Below are positions 23,734 to 35,857 of a DNA stretch of 64,000 bases, in pieces. Position 1 is the first letter of the stretch. Every line of letters starts with the position of its first letter. A model generated the notes under the pieces. That model was not told the DNA's origin. It worked only from the letters and a program-made list of their open reading frames with translations, and did no database searches. Source of the DNA: Udeniomyces pyricola. Taxonomy: Eukaryota; Basidiomycota; Tremellomycetes; Cystofilobasidiales; Mrakiaceae. Position numbers and translations under genes: made by a program. The stretch covers positions 568,841-632,840 of the forward strand of contig BCIK01000002.1 in NCBI GenBank assembly GCA_039545295.1, in the 5' to 3' direction.

Positions 23734-24715
23734 TCAGGCCTAGTTAGGCTCGCTGTATATTCATCTTTTTTTTCTTCTTCTATTTTCTTTTCCCTTCTCT
23801 TTTCCCCTTCTCTTTCTTCTTGTTCTTCTTTGTATGTTGTTTTTTCTCTCACTCCCGTGGGATCTGTCGTGCGCCTCACCGCTTGATTACATATTCACTT
23901 CCCTTCTCCGTCTTACATTTCATCTTCATCGTCAATCCACACGCGGTTCCTTTCTTTTTCCTTCTTCTTGTCCTTCCTGTCTTTTGTTCTGCTTTCCTTG
24001 TCCGTCAACATTCCTTGTCGTCATCATCGTCATTATTCTCATTCTTCTCCTTCCGCCCCCACTTGTTTTGTTTCCTTCGAAGCTTTCTGTTTTGATGGAG
24101 TTTCCATGCCTTTGGTCCCTCCATTCTACCCCGGTACGCACGTCTGTTGACGGCCGGCATATATGTAAATTCGTATCATACACGCCCAGTTTCGCCTTTT
24201 CTTTCCCTCCTCCCCCTTCTCCTTTCTTTTCTTTTCTTTTCTTTTTCTTTTTGATCCGGGTCTCAATCAACTACAGCGATATCGGTATCGAAACGGATCG
24301 AANGAGGCANAAAAAAAAAAAAAAAAAAAAAAAAACAGACACCGAAGCAAACAAAATCCAAACCCAATCGAATCGAGATAAATTAAGGTAAGGAGTACTA
24401 TATACAGTATACATATATATAGATTGAGGAGGATTCTTCCAATGATTCGACCCCTGCCTCGTCCCCGCGCACGATATACACATCTGTATACTGTATCTCG
24501 TCCAACGAAACTTTCATGGTTAGGAGTCTATCGTGACGGCACGTTAGCTTTGGGGAGGGGGAGGGGGGGGGGAAGGCATGACCGGGGCAAAGGGGGATTG
24601 GAATATCAGAAGTTCGAGCGGAGTCGAAAGAACAAGGGAACGTGTGGAATGGTCTGTGGGTCTAGATGTATACGTTTGTGTGTGTGTGCGTTTACATGTG
24701 AATTGAAAGCTCGAA
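23734..24715. other. Convergent 3' intergenic region with long pyrimidine tract and A run
   Basis: Between the stops of the FHA-RING gene (+) and the SNF2 gene (-). About 23760-24260 is overwhelmingly T/C on the + strand. A 25-base A run at 24311-24335 is preceded by ambiguous bases at 24303 and 24310. A G run lies near 24561-24570. No gene was recognised. Confidence 0.5.
24311..24335. repeat. Poly-A homopolymer next to ambiguous bases
   Basis: A 25-base A run, with N at 24303 and 24310 just upstream. It is in non-coding sequence, and assembly length is doubtful. Confidence 0.85.
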
Positions 24716-27700
24716 TCAGTCGTCGTCATCATCGTGGTGGTATGACTGATGGGTGTACGGCTTGAAGAGCGACATGATATCCTCGAGCCCGAGCTTGTTC
24801 ATCGTCTTGAACTTGTCGCCCGAGAGCGCGGCCGCGGCGAGTTGACGCTTCTTTTCTTGGAGCTTGAGGGGGGAGAGGGGGGGGGGGNGGGGAAGATGCA
24901 CAAAAAGTCAGGCTTCCTCCTCTCTTTCTTTCCTCCTTTTTTCCTTCTCCGTTAAATGGCACGCGAAAGGAAAAGAAGAAGAAAAGTGGGGAGAGGGGAA
25001 AGAGATATGAGACAGCCAAGCAAATGGCTTATGGATGTCTTTCTTTGTACGTACTTCCAAGATCCGATCCTCGACGGATTCCGCAATGGCGAGCTTGTAG
25101 ATGAACACGTCTCGTGTTTGACCGAGTCTGAAAGACACGTTGGACGATATACAAACGAACAAACGAAAAAGAAAAGACGGGAAAGAAAGAGGGGGGGGGG
25201 GTTCAATCGATTTTTGATCTTGACGACAAGTCCGAGAGACTTTTTGCGAACCGATTGGAAGGTGGACTGACCTATGGGCACGATCGAACGCTTGATCTGT
25301 TGATTGTTTTTCCCAAGCAAAGAGAATGAGGAGATGTGACGAGGGTCGTCAGCCAACGATCGGCCTTTCCAAGGGGATGTACGTCAAACGACAAGCGAAG
25401 GGAAGGTCGAGGGACCGAAAAAAAACACAAGTCTAATGGAATTTCTTTCCCCCCTCTTCCTTCTTCTTTTGACGAACCTTCAAGAGCTGGGTTCCACCAC
25501 AAATCGACGAGGATAACATGGTTTGCTACGCAAAAAAAAAAGAAGAGACGAGTTGACACAGAGTCGTTAGTTCACACGTTCAGACCAGAGCCGCCACGAC
25601 CTGTTCTCAGTCGCCCAAAGAACTCACCACACGTCAGGTTCAAGCCTGGACCCATCCAAAAATTGAAAAAAGGAAACATGATACAAGATGCAATGGTCCT
25701 ATGATCAGTCGTCTTGTTCCGGAGAGGCGTGTGTACTGACTCGTTTGCGTTCGTTGCCCCCCCCCCCCCCGCTCTCCCCTCCCCCCTAGTCGACTTACCT
25801 GTACTGCCGGCTTTGAACGAGATGAGAATGACTTTTGTCTCGGGGTCGTTTTTGATTTTGTCGAGCGAGACCTGCCGTTTAGCATCGACCATCGAACCGT
25901 CATCTACAGAGAACCCGAACACAAGGAAAAGTATGAGAAAGAAAAAAAAACGTAATCGACCAAGAACGAGTCAGACTATCGACCACGTGACGATGGAGAT
26001 TGGTCCCACAGGAAAATGGGGCAAGAGACCTACACCGAACAAAGTTGTGGCCATCCTTCTTGAGGAACGGCTCGATGATGTCAAGCATGGAAGTGAACTA
26101 AAATAGGGCCCAGAATAAAACAGTCAGTCTTCAACAGCGAGTTTGCGGAGTGGACGGTCGATCGGAAAAAGAAGATAAGGCCGACGGCTCACCTGAGAAA
26201 AGACTGATGAAAAAGACCAGCAACCCCATCAGACAAAATACTCGTTAGCATCTGACGGTGATGGCTCGGCGCTTTTGATTTGATCCAAAGCCCAAACGAA
26301 CGAGAACGAGACTTACTGATCGTCTTCTCTTGCCCTTCTGCTCTCGCGCCAACGTCCTTCAACAGCCGTCGGATCTCCCGAATCTTGGAGCTGCTAGGCG
26401 GAAGGCCCTCAGCCAGATCGACGCTCTTGTCCCTCGCTCGCCTCGCCAAGTCCGAGCATCCCTCGCTACAGTAGATTTGATCAGGCACGCCGGCGGGGAT
26501 CGTTGTGGAGCAGATGGAGCATTTAGCGAGGTTGACGCCAAGGTTGGTGAAGAGATCAGCCAAATCATCGGCATCGTCCTTGTCCTCCTTTGGAGTCGTG
26601 GTCCCAGACGACGCGACCGCAGCGGGAATGAGGGCATCTGGGTCCGAGGCAAACGATTTGGAGACGAGGACAGGATGATCGCATGCTTTGGAGAGCGAGG
26701 GGTAGGCAAACAGAATGATTAAGCATTAACAGAGTGATTGATTTCTCTAGCAGAGCAAACATAAGTGATTAAGCCGACGGTGTCTCTCACCTTGTCGGAG
26801 ACGTAGCAGCATGGTCAAGATAGACGTATAATTGCTCATGACCGTGCCAGACTTCATAAACTGACTCCCAGAGATTTCAAGACAGTCCCATGAGCTTCGA
26901 TTTCGATGTCACCTCGGGGCGTCAGAGGGACCAAATCCGTCTTACCTTGGACATGTTCAACGCCGTTTTTTCCGCCAAAGCTTGGTAGAACGCTCGTTCA
27001 TCCTCGTCGAAAGAGCATGTGACCACCTCTACTTTACGCTCAGGCAGGTTAAGGATCCGCTTGCCGTTGATCTCAGCTGTCTTGAGTCTTCGAAGCATGA
27101 TGGCTTTAAGGATGACCTGATCCATGTTTGGTTAGCCAGACAAACGATGCAAGTCCAAGAGAAGACCGTCAGCTCTGACTCTAGCATAGCCGGAGGTTGA
27201 GTGCATGACATGAGGGAACGGGGATTAACCTGTAATTTCTTCATGGCGTATCGCGTGCGGCCCGCCTTGACAGGCTTTGAGATTTGCTCTCGGAACGTGT
27301 CCCAATCGTCGAGTGGCCGAACCCGAAGGAACGCAAAGAGGGAGTAGAGCTCATCAACGTTGTTCTGTGAAAACGAGGCGAGGAGAGAGATTGAAACGTT
27401 GATTGGGGCATGAGATAAGATGACAAGGAAATCAGAGCACTGAGAAGAAAATCAGTTCGGACCTGGATTGGGGTACTAAAACACGGTAGAAAAGGGTCAA
27501 TATCGATCAGTCTCGAGCATCATGATGCAGTATGATATCACATCAAGCGACCTTGCATCAACCGAAAGCTTACCCAGTCAGACACCATCTGAACTTGCCT
27601 GGCAGGTCGATACATGCCTTGGCGCTCTTGGTAGTCCGGTTCTTGATATTCTGTGCTTCGTCCAGCACGATCCGGTGCCACTTGGTATCGAACAGCGCAG

Positions 27701-30078
27701 TCAACACCTGGCCGGCCGTCTTTTTCTTGAGAGGTTTCTTCTTGGCCTTCTTACCCTTGGCCGCAGCGAGGGTCGAACCAAACCCATCCTCGGAATCCGA
27801 AGAATCGTCCGCAGAGTCTGAGGAGTTTGAGTCAGGAGTGGCTTTCTTGGTCAGGTAGTTAGCATGCTCGGATGCGACGACCTGGTAAGTGGTAATCTAT
27901 AGATGGCTCAAGAAACGGGATGCGAATGCGGGTGAGTTGAGAGACTTAGTTGAGATTGAAAAGGCTTTGAACCCGGCTACATACGACAACATCAAACTTC
28001 TCCAGCTTGGCCGCAACTGCGAGTTGAGAGGCACCGGAAAAGGTTTGTCAGAAAAGAAGATGTCGTCACTGGCAGGGTGACTATTTGCCAAAGCTTAGTA
28101 CGATGAGAACGAATTACTCGTGTACTTACTGCCTTCTCGTTTGGGGCCATGATGGGTAGTAACCTTGAGCAAGCCTTTCTCTGTCTTCTTCTGAACTTCC
28201 TCTTTCCATTGCTCCATGACAGCTCTATGAGGCCCAGATAGAACAGGAGTCGAGGGACGATTGCCCATGTTCGTGAGTCACTTCGTACCCAGATCAACAT
28301 GCACAAGATGCACCAAACGGACTTACAGTGGACAGACAACACTGCATGGTGCCATCGAGATGTAACCGTCAGTCCATGGTTGACATCAAGGAGGATAATA
28401 AGGCTCGGTCCTGACGTACAGAGTTCCTGCTTTGAAGCCAGCTTTACGATGAGCGGCCGTAGGTCGGCCTTGCACGATCCGAGCGAGGGTCTGGACCGTC
28501 TTGCCGAGACCCATGTCCTGTATGAACATGCACATCACGAAGTAAAACACGTCAGCGGTAAGCTCAACCAGATACAGGGCAAACCCGTCAGGAGGAGAAC
28601 ATTGAATGGCCTCTCACGTCTGCCAGGATCCCACACGTCTTTCTACCTGACTCCCGTGCTTTCATCCAAGCAACTCCTTGGATCTGTTACACACGCCGAG
28701 GTATAAAGAATCGTCAGTAAGCAGCCGTCTAGCTGCTTGAGACATCCGCAATGTGCGTAAATGAGAGAAAACGATGGGAAGTGGCAGCTGACCTGATGAG
28801 GCATCAATTGGATGTTGGCTCGGAACCCTTCGACGATGGCATCCTTTTCCTATATAATTCGCATGCCCAGGGGTCGTCTCTCGTCAGCCAAGTCCAGGAT
28901 CTATCCAAATTAGTCACACGTCTCTCGTTGTCTGTCGATGTGGACTGAGCTTACGTCAAAATTCTCTTCGGTCCCACCCAGAGCCCCTTCCAACAATTCC
29001 CTCATGTGTCGATCGGCGTCTCCCGCATAGACCTCGTAGTCCTCCCGACTCGTCGGGACGCTTTCGACATCAAAGACTTCCCCATCCTCATCTCGTCGCT
29101 GTCTGGGGGCGCCTGGCTTCTCCGAGGGGAACGCCGAGTTGTACCGGGGATCTGATGGGGGTCGAGAGGCGGATGCGGTGGTTGGGGCGAATAGGGACGA
29201 GGGGACAGCAAACGGGCGAGACGAAGGGGCAACGGAAGGACCAGGCTGAATATTGTGATACGGCCGAGCTGGAACGACAGATGAGTGAGGCTTGAAGGGT
29301 GGGTTGTTGGCTCGGTGAAGGTGGGCATTGTTGGGCACAGAGATGGGTACTGGAGTGTACGGCTTGGAGCCCGAGGCGGCGCTCGAAGCCGATGCCGAGG
29401 TGGCAGTCGAAGTGGGCGCTGACGGAAAGACCGTCGCCGGTTTAAAAAGAGTAGGTGGAGCGGGCTTCTTAAAAATGAAGCCGTCTGAGGAAGGAGGTCG
29501 GGACGATGGCGGTCTTGAACCAGCTGAAGCGGACGTGGCGGACGAGGAGGATGAAACCGGTTTGGCAGAGGGCTTCACACCCAACCGAACGTCGGTCGAT
29601 GCCGTACTGCTAGTATTGCTGATGAAACAAGGGCAGAGTTAAACGAGTTTGATTTACAACGACAAAGAAAAGTCAAATGCCTTAGTGCGTCAGCGCCTGG
29701 ACCAGTCGACTCATCAATGAGCCCCGGTAGTTGTCTTTGCCTTTGACCGGTGATGAATCGGTCGGCCACCCTTTATCGCGATCCTGCCTTGACTGACCTC
29801 GTTCGTTTGGCTTGACCATCTTGTCGGATCTTTGGTGGCGGTGGTACATCGTCTGAGCTGTCCTGAGTGCCTTCGTCGTCTGAATCGCTTAGATCCAGCA
29901 CGGGTGCTTTGGTCCGAGGCTGAAGGTTCTGTTGGGCGAATTGAGGGTAGTGTCGGGGATCGGCCGCGAACTGCTTCTTGCTGGAGAGGAGAGAAACGAT
30001 GGGAGGTGTGTGAGAGAGATTCTGATGGAAACAGCTGGGGTATCAAGATACGGTGGGTGAGACGAACAGGGCCTCCAT
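24716..30078 (-). CDS. SNF2-family DNA translocase, Uls1/Ris1-Rrp1 type
   Basis: Nuclear ATP-dependent remodeller. Twenty-three exons were joined by frame and motif; the last is 24716-24862 and the first probably 30052-30078. Total is about 934 residues. Residues 1-290 are acidic and Ser/Pro/Ala-rich. Helicase motifs in order: DMGLGKTVQT (I), FDVVVITTYQVV (Ia), DEAQNIKN (II, near 490), WCLTGTPIQN (III), MLRRLK (IV), TIIFSQFTSMLD, LISFKAGSTGLNL (V), DQAFDRAHRLGQTRDV (VI). The tail LQEKKRQLAAAALSGDK is typical of this subfamily. Between motifs Ia and II is an acidic/basic insert (SSDSADDSSDSEDG, then KKAKKKPLKKK). Where Rad5 relatives have a RING there is only CSICSTTI and YCSEGCSDL, so E3 activity is doubtful. 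Exons of 11, 13 and 15 nt occur. The first exon and its AAG acceptor are uncertain. Confidence 0.92.
24877..24892. repeat. G homopolymer with ambiguous base in the last SNF2 intron
   Basis: Fifteen G with an N at 24888. On the sense strand this is a C tract just upstream of the AAG acceptor of the final exon. Confidence 0.85.
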
Positions 30079-30544
30079 GACAGGACTGATGGTGTTGTTG
30101 ATGTTGGGGGACGATAGATCGGATGGTTGGAGGACGTTCGTTTGCTTGAGCGCGACTGGCGATGACAATCAAGCAAGACACTGCAAGCTGCACAGCTGCA
30201 TTTCTCGCGTCTCGTCCCAAGTCGCGTATGGGGGGTTTGTTTTCTTTTCGCGATTGGCGGGTTGTTGCTTCCATTAATCTTCATCTCGTCATTGATATCC
30301 TGCAGGCGTATCCCTCTATGGTTCCATTCTCTTTCCCAAACCGTCTGGCTAGAGATCTCATCATATCGCAATATGCGTTCAGTTCCTTCATTGGAGTGTT
30401 GTCTCTTCATCACCGTCAAAAGCGCGCCTTGAAAGATATAGATGATTGCGATTAATATTATGATAAAACAGGATGCATCCATCCATCCATCCATTCATTC
30501 ATCCATCACCATGCATGAGCCGTCAAACCTGAATCTCCATCCCA
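30079..30544. other. Intergenic region upstream of the SNF2 gene
   Basis: Promoter side of the SNF2 gene and 3' flank of the oxidoreductase gene. An ATCC/ATTC tetranucleotide tandem repeat occupies about 30476-30505. Alternative upstream starts for SNF2 (ATG near 30274 or 30285) were considered, but their codon usage is poor. Confidence 0.4.
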
Positions 30545-31676
30545 TCATCCTAACCTTACCACCAACTTCTTCGCACTCACTCCCTTGGACATCCTATCCA
30601 CCGCTCCCTGGATGTCCTCCAACTCCTCGCCTACAATCTCCGGCTCAGGCATGCAGAGGAACCCATCCTTCGCCAACGCCTCCTCGAGGAAATCGAATAC
30701 GGCCTTGCCCTCTTCGCTCTTCATCATCGTCACGGACATCGCATTCTTACATTCGATCCCATCCTCCGTCCCGTTGACTCGAGGATTCGTTCCAACCACC
30801 AGAGAGAGTCCGGCTCCTTTCGCGATCGTTCGGCAGATGGACGTCGATATGCCGCTGGCGTCGAGAACTGCGCAAAGCGTCTCGTCGCTGTCGTTCTTGA
30901 GGGCCGCCAAAACGTCCTCGGCAACGGTCGACGACGACCGATCGAACGTCCTGGAAACACCGAGCGAGCTGAGGTAATCGAAATTGGTGGATGACGCAGA
31001 CGCCCAGACGGTGAAGCCGCTAGCTCGCGCAAGTTGGATAGCAGAAGATCCGACGCCCGAAGAGCCACCCCAAACGAAGACGATCTTGCCTTGAGTGGTG
31101 GGAGAGGTCGTCGGAAGCGGAAGTTGACAGATTTCGTAGAGCATACTTCCAGCCGTAGCGACGGTAGCAGGCAAGACGGTCGCTCGTTCAAAGGAGAGAG
31201 ATGGTGGGATGAGGGAAGTCACGCTTGCAGGCGCCGCGACGTATTGGGCAAACGAGCCAGTTGCGATGACACCAGGAAGAACTCCTGCAAAACTGTAGTG
31301 AGCAAGTCAAGAACAAAAACGAAACAATAAAAAAAAGAAAACGATTAGAAAGATGAGTGTACATACAGGGTCCCCGACGGTCAGTGATCGAGACTCGAGA
31401 AATCACTCACGAAAGGACCCTGTCTCCAACGCGGAAGTCCTTGACCTCGTCTCCGACCTCGACGACCTCACCGGCGACATCGACACCGAGTACAGTCGGG
31501 TATTGGAGGGGATAGACCGCAAGTTGTTGGAGCTTGTAGTCGATGGGGTTGATGGCGACCGCTCGCGATCGAACGATGAGAGATTGGGCTTGAAGAGAAG
31601 GATAAGGTTGGGTAGTGACGACAAAGGGGTAGCTCTTGGGACCCATGATGACGGCGGCTCGGTTAATGGGCGACAT
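30545..31676 (-). CDS. MDR-superfamily oxidoreductase (zinc-independent enoyl reductase/quinone oxidoreductase type)
   Basis: NAD(P)H-dependent reductase. Exons 31411-31676 and 30545-31292 give 337 residues. The N-terminal GroES-like fold includes RAVAINPIDYKLQ and YPTVLGVDVAGEVVEVG. The Rossmann nucleotide-binding loop is WGGSSGVGSSAIQLA near residue 175. The structural and catalytic zinc Cys of alcohol dehydrogenases are absent. It resembles the fungal trans-acting enoyl reductase/ToxD-like group, but substrate cannot be assigned and no secondary-metabolite neighbours are present. The single intron has donor GTGAGT and acceptor ACAG. The gene lies in the same direction as SNF2 but is separated by about 470 bp. 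Confidence 0.93.
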
Positions 31677-32533
31677 GGCAACAGGAAGAAGAAAAAGGGC
31701 TGGTAGGGTGAGGGGAGGGGAAGGGAGATGAGATGATGAGTAGGTGGTTATTGTGATGGAAAGACAGAGATCGATCAGGCGAGAAACCGCTTAAATAAGA
31801 TCAAAGAAGTGACAGATCGCCGAGCCTCGGGGATCGCCTCACGTTGATCCATCCAGGCCGGAGCTAGCGACAGGTCGGCCATCTGCACCACTCTTCATCA
31901 TGATTGGATTGCATCATGACAAATCCAGATTTTACTTGTGAGCTCACACGAGTTGATGACGAGAGGCTTCGTACGTACGCGTAAGCACTAATCATATGGG
32001 TGGCTGATTAGACGCTGTTCATGATCCGACATCCGACGTCAGAGTTGTGTGATGTAGTCAGCAATAGAACACGTAATGTACGACGCGATTAACGAGGCGA
32101 GCCTTGATACCAAACCTGCCGACCGAATCCGCGCGATGAGCTGAGGCCAGGGCCAGGTCGTAATTGTCACACATACAATGTGAAAGCCAAGAACATGGAA
32201 AAGGAAGGACAGAAAACACGGTGGTCGATTAAGACGTCTTGAGAAAAAGCAACAGGCTACTCAGCTGATACTAATTGTACAAGCCACGACGTCCTGCGCT
32301 CATGTCGAGGGCTGGGTGATGGAAGGTACGCGGTGGTGAAAAGGTTGGACAATGAAAAAAAAAAGAAATGCAGAGGAGAGGACAGATAGAAAAGACATGA
32401 TCCGAGAAGAAAGAAAGAATACTACAGGATGTTATAGTTGGTCTAAACGAAACAAGCATCATGGAGCCAAGAAAAAAGGAGCAAAATTATAGCTGTATCA
32501 TCCCTACGCATGCAATGACTCAAACGACGTCCG

Positions 32534-32566
<33 letters not shown>

Positions 32567-32620
32567 TCCCTGGTGTCGGATGTCTGACTTGGCAGAAGCA
32601 AACTTCTTGTCTAGCCTCTC
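31677..32620. other. Intergenic region with a long C homopolymer
   Basis: Promoter of the oxidoreductase gene (rightward side of its ATG) and 3' flank of the CCCH gene. A 31-base pure C run occupies 32534-32564. The remainder shows no coding signal. Confidence 0.45.
32534..32564. repeat. 31-base poly-C run
   Basis: The longest unbroken homopolymer in the window, intergenic, 56 bp downstream of the CCCH gene stop codon. Confidence 0.9.
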
Positions 32621-35600
32621 TCAATCAAACAGGACATCACCAGAGAACTCGTCTTCGTCGTCGCGCTTTTCACCCTGATCTGCTCCAGCCATCGCGCCAC
32701 CTGATCGTCGACCGCCACCATACGGACCTGTTCCCCAGCCAGTGGCAATGCTTCCCCACACAAGGTGGTCATCTGCTCTAACCGGGCCATCAGTTCCACT
32801 AGATGGTTGTGGATCGGTCCCCCTGATGTCGGTTCCACCCGTGCCCACCATCGTCTCCCCGTTCCCTTGACTCCTACTGCCGTTCACTTCAGATCCAAAA
32901 GGCATGCCGCGTGCAAATCTGCCAAGGCCAAACCCAAGGCCAGGCGGCAGAGAAGTGCCGGGCAGATGAGAAGCGAGTACATGATAGGAGGGCGAGGTAG
33001 AAGTGATGGCCGAGGAATGCTGTTGCTGATATGGGTATTGCTGTGGGTCTAGATGCTGATGGGCTCGCGGGCTGGGCTGGTTGGTAGACGAAGGCAAGGA
33101 GTCAAAGTGATCGGATAATGGATGGCCAGACGAAGGAAGATGTTGCATGGCATTCGAAGCGAACGCGTTAGGGTGGGAAGTTGGTGGTGACCAGGGGCTA
33201 GGGGCATTGTTGCCGTTGAGGTAAGGAGCTTGATTCACGAACGAAGCTGAGAGAGGAAGTATCGGCGGAGCAGGAAGCGGTTGAGAAGATGGAAAAGCAA
33301 AGGTCGCGTTGGGTGAGTTTAGCGAAGGAGAATTGAATCCGCGAACGGTCGAAGTCGAAGGGGTTGACGGCGGAGCAAGTCTCCTACCGAAATCAGGGAG
33401 AAACGTTATGCTCGCTCGGCTCGGGGCTAAAAGGTCCTCACTGGCACCATCTCGACTGGTCTCGGTAGCTGTTGAACCATCAGCCTTCAGCGAGCTTGGC
33501 ACTCCTCCGTATTCATTCTTGCCTCTTTCTCGACCAACCGTGCGGCCGATGTCAAAGTTCTGAGAAGGAATGACGTGGATAGGCAGTCCATAGCCGGGAG
33601 CAGTCGACCTCCCAACCGAGAACGAGGAGGAGGATTGAGCCATGGGCAAAGGAGGTCGGCCTGAATGACTGTTTGATCCGCGTCTACTGAGGCGCCGCTC
33701 CATCTCGAGATCGGTCAGCAGCTCGTTGAGGCTACTGGGCAAGAAATCTTCGCCGTCGCTCTCGGCATCGTCCCGCTCGTCACTATCGTCTTCTTGCCCT
33801 GGCTCCAACCTTCGACCGCCAAAGCTACCGGCATTCATCACAGAAGCACTCGCTGGGCCTCGGAAAGCATCGGCAGCGGAGAGCGAGGCCGAAATGCCAG
33901 GCTGTCGGTCAAGGATGTGATTCTCGTACGACGATGATAAAAAGAAAGATTTTGACCCGGGCACAGCAAACGGCGATGTTGAAAAGGGGGATGGAGTCTG
34001 TGGTGAAGACGAGAGGGGCGGATGTAAACTGCGGGATGAGGAGTGATGCGACAACAGAGGCACAGGCGAGGAGTGACCGGCAGTGCTAGATGAGATACGA
34101 GTGATGTAAGAGGGACGCTGGATGGTCTGATGGCCAAGATTGGGCGAGCCGCTGGATGTGCCAGCAGGTGAAGGCGACAAGGAGCTAAAGGCAGGGATAT
34201 GAGGTCGAGACGAGGCGACGATCCCGCGAGCCGTCCGATCGGTCCAGGTCCGCTCCCGATCTCCTTGAAGTTCTGCCGGAAGAGAGTCAGGCGGCTGTGT
34301 CCAAGGCGAGGCCTGGTTCGATATAGTTGTATTCGGTGATATGGTCGAGGAGGAGGTCGCATCAAGGCTGAGCGAGCCAAACTGGAGATGGTGCTGTTGA
34401 TGTCGTTGCTGAGAAAGCTGACTCGTGGTGGGTGGCCGAGCAAATGACAGAGCGCTGTGCTCATCGCGCCCCGAGCGGAGGCGTGGTGAGGGCGCAGAAT
34501 CAAGGGGCTGATCGGACAGAATTACACTTGACGATGTATTAGACGGAAATTGCAGGGAGGTCTCGGTTCTTGATGTGGGAGATATGTCTGGGGCGATTGA
34601 TGGCGGTGCGACTGTCATGTGGGACATATGGGATTGGCTTGTGAGTGGATCATCGAGGTAAGGCGACGACTGAATGGGCCTGCTGGGCAGCAACGATGGG
34701 TTTGAGGTTGGGGTGGTTAGGGACGGATTAAGCGATCCGGTCTCGTTCAAAGGTTTGGATGCGAGAGTGGCCGATGGGAGAGAGTGCTGGGTGATCAGCG
34801 ATCGGCCAGGAATAGGAGACGCATGTACGCGGTTGGCTTCGGCGAGCTGAGCCGCAAAGGCTCGGGCCTCGGCGCGTGCGGCTTTTTTGTTTTTGCGATC
34901 CATCGAGGGTGGTTGATCGGGAAGAAGATGAGCAAGGGCGCCTGATGGGGGAGCGTCGTTCAAATTGACGTGTTGAGGATTCCAGGTTGTACGTATACGG
35001 CAAGTAGCGGTCTCAAGTCAGCTGATGTTGTGTCCGTCCATCGGCCCCACATAAGGGCACAATTCACAACCGCATAGAATCTGATCTTCGCCAACAAGGA
35101 TTCTTGACGTACATTTATGACCAAACTTGCAGCTGCCCTTGCGAAAGTATTGGCAGACTTCCTTGCTCTCGCCTGGTGCTTGGGCGTGCGAAAATACGCA
35201 GCCGGTTCCCGCGGTACACGATCCATTGCGGAAGAACTTGCATGGGACATGAGAGAGATTTTCTGCTGGGAAATTGATGCAAGGGGTCGTTAACGAGCAA
35301 GCACGATCAGCATATTGTCTGGTCTCGGACAGCAGCAAGAGTGATGGCATCTTCGCGCGCTGGGCGGTCACTCGGTCCAGGCAATCAGTCCAGGCAGTCA
35401 ATATGTGCGGTCGGCAGAGGAGGCGCGCCCTACAAAGATATCCGCATCTCTCCACTTCGTTTGAAGTTTCAAGCCACATTCCATGAGCGCACAGTCCCGC
35501 TCAATTGCATGTTAGAGACCTCGACCGTTATCCCGCGTTGGAGCGATGGGGGCATTTGACGATGACGATTCGTTCGAGATGGCGGCGCGACAGACAGCGG

Positions 35601-35857
35601 ACTGCTCCGGACACACCTTTCTTGGTTGAACCGACAGCGTCTGGCGAGTCTGAAAGGCTTAAGAGACCGGGCAAAGGTCTGGACGAATTGACGGTACCGT
35701 TGATGACGCGATGAGGTTGAAAGGGTTGGGGTTGGTGTGGAAGCTGATGCTGGGCCTGGGAGGGAGTTGTCCGAGAAGGGAGAAGGGGTTGATTGACGAG
35801 CTGGGCAGGACGGCAAGGTTGGGATGGGAGCGACAAGGGTTCAGATGAAACGGCCAT
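32621..35857 (-). CDS. CCCH zinc-finger protein, probable RNA-binding
   Basis: Three exons (35617-35857, 35113-35265, 32621-34941) give 904 residues. Two CCCH fingers of the C-X7-C-X5-C-X3-H type occupy about residues 89-107 (CKFFRNGSCTAGTGCVFSH) and 118-136. The second finger is completed only across the last junction (HKC joined to ALAH), which fixes the acceptor at 34941. Between finger 2 and the tail is a basic KNKKAARAEARAFAAQLAEA segment. The remaining 740 residues are Ser/Pro-rich and low complexity with a short acidic patch (EDDSDERDDAESDGED). The architecture resembles fungal tandem-CCCH proteins of the Lee1/cps3 kind, so post-transcriptional control is likely, but no target is visible. 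The first acceptor is a CAGCAG tandem, so one residue may vary. Confidence 0.85.

Noticed and set aside
23834..24391. 185-codon frame (+) containing X residues
   Set aside because: It spans the pyrimidine tract and the poly-A run with ambiguous bases, in non-coding 3' flank.
27574..27640. Possible GC-AG intron after KSAK in the SNF2 gene
   Set aside because: Reading straight through gives KSAKACIDLPGKFRWCLTG, a good family match, so no intron is needed.
30545..31676. MDR oxidoreductase considered as part of a biosynthetic cluster
   Set aside because: No polyketide synthase, NRPS, terpene or tailoring genes lie next to it.
32461..32781. Proline-run frame (+) over the poly-C tract
   Set aside because: Ten Pro codons come purely from the C homopolymer, and the frame overlaps the CCCH gene end antisense.
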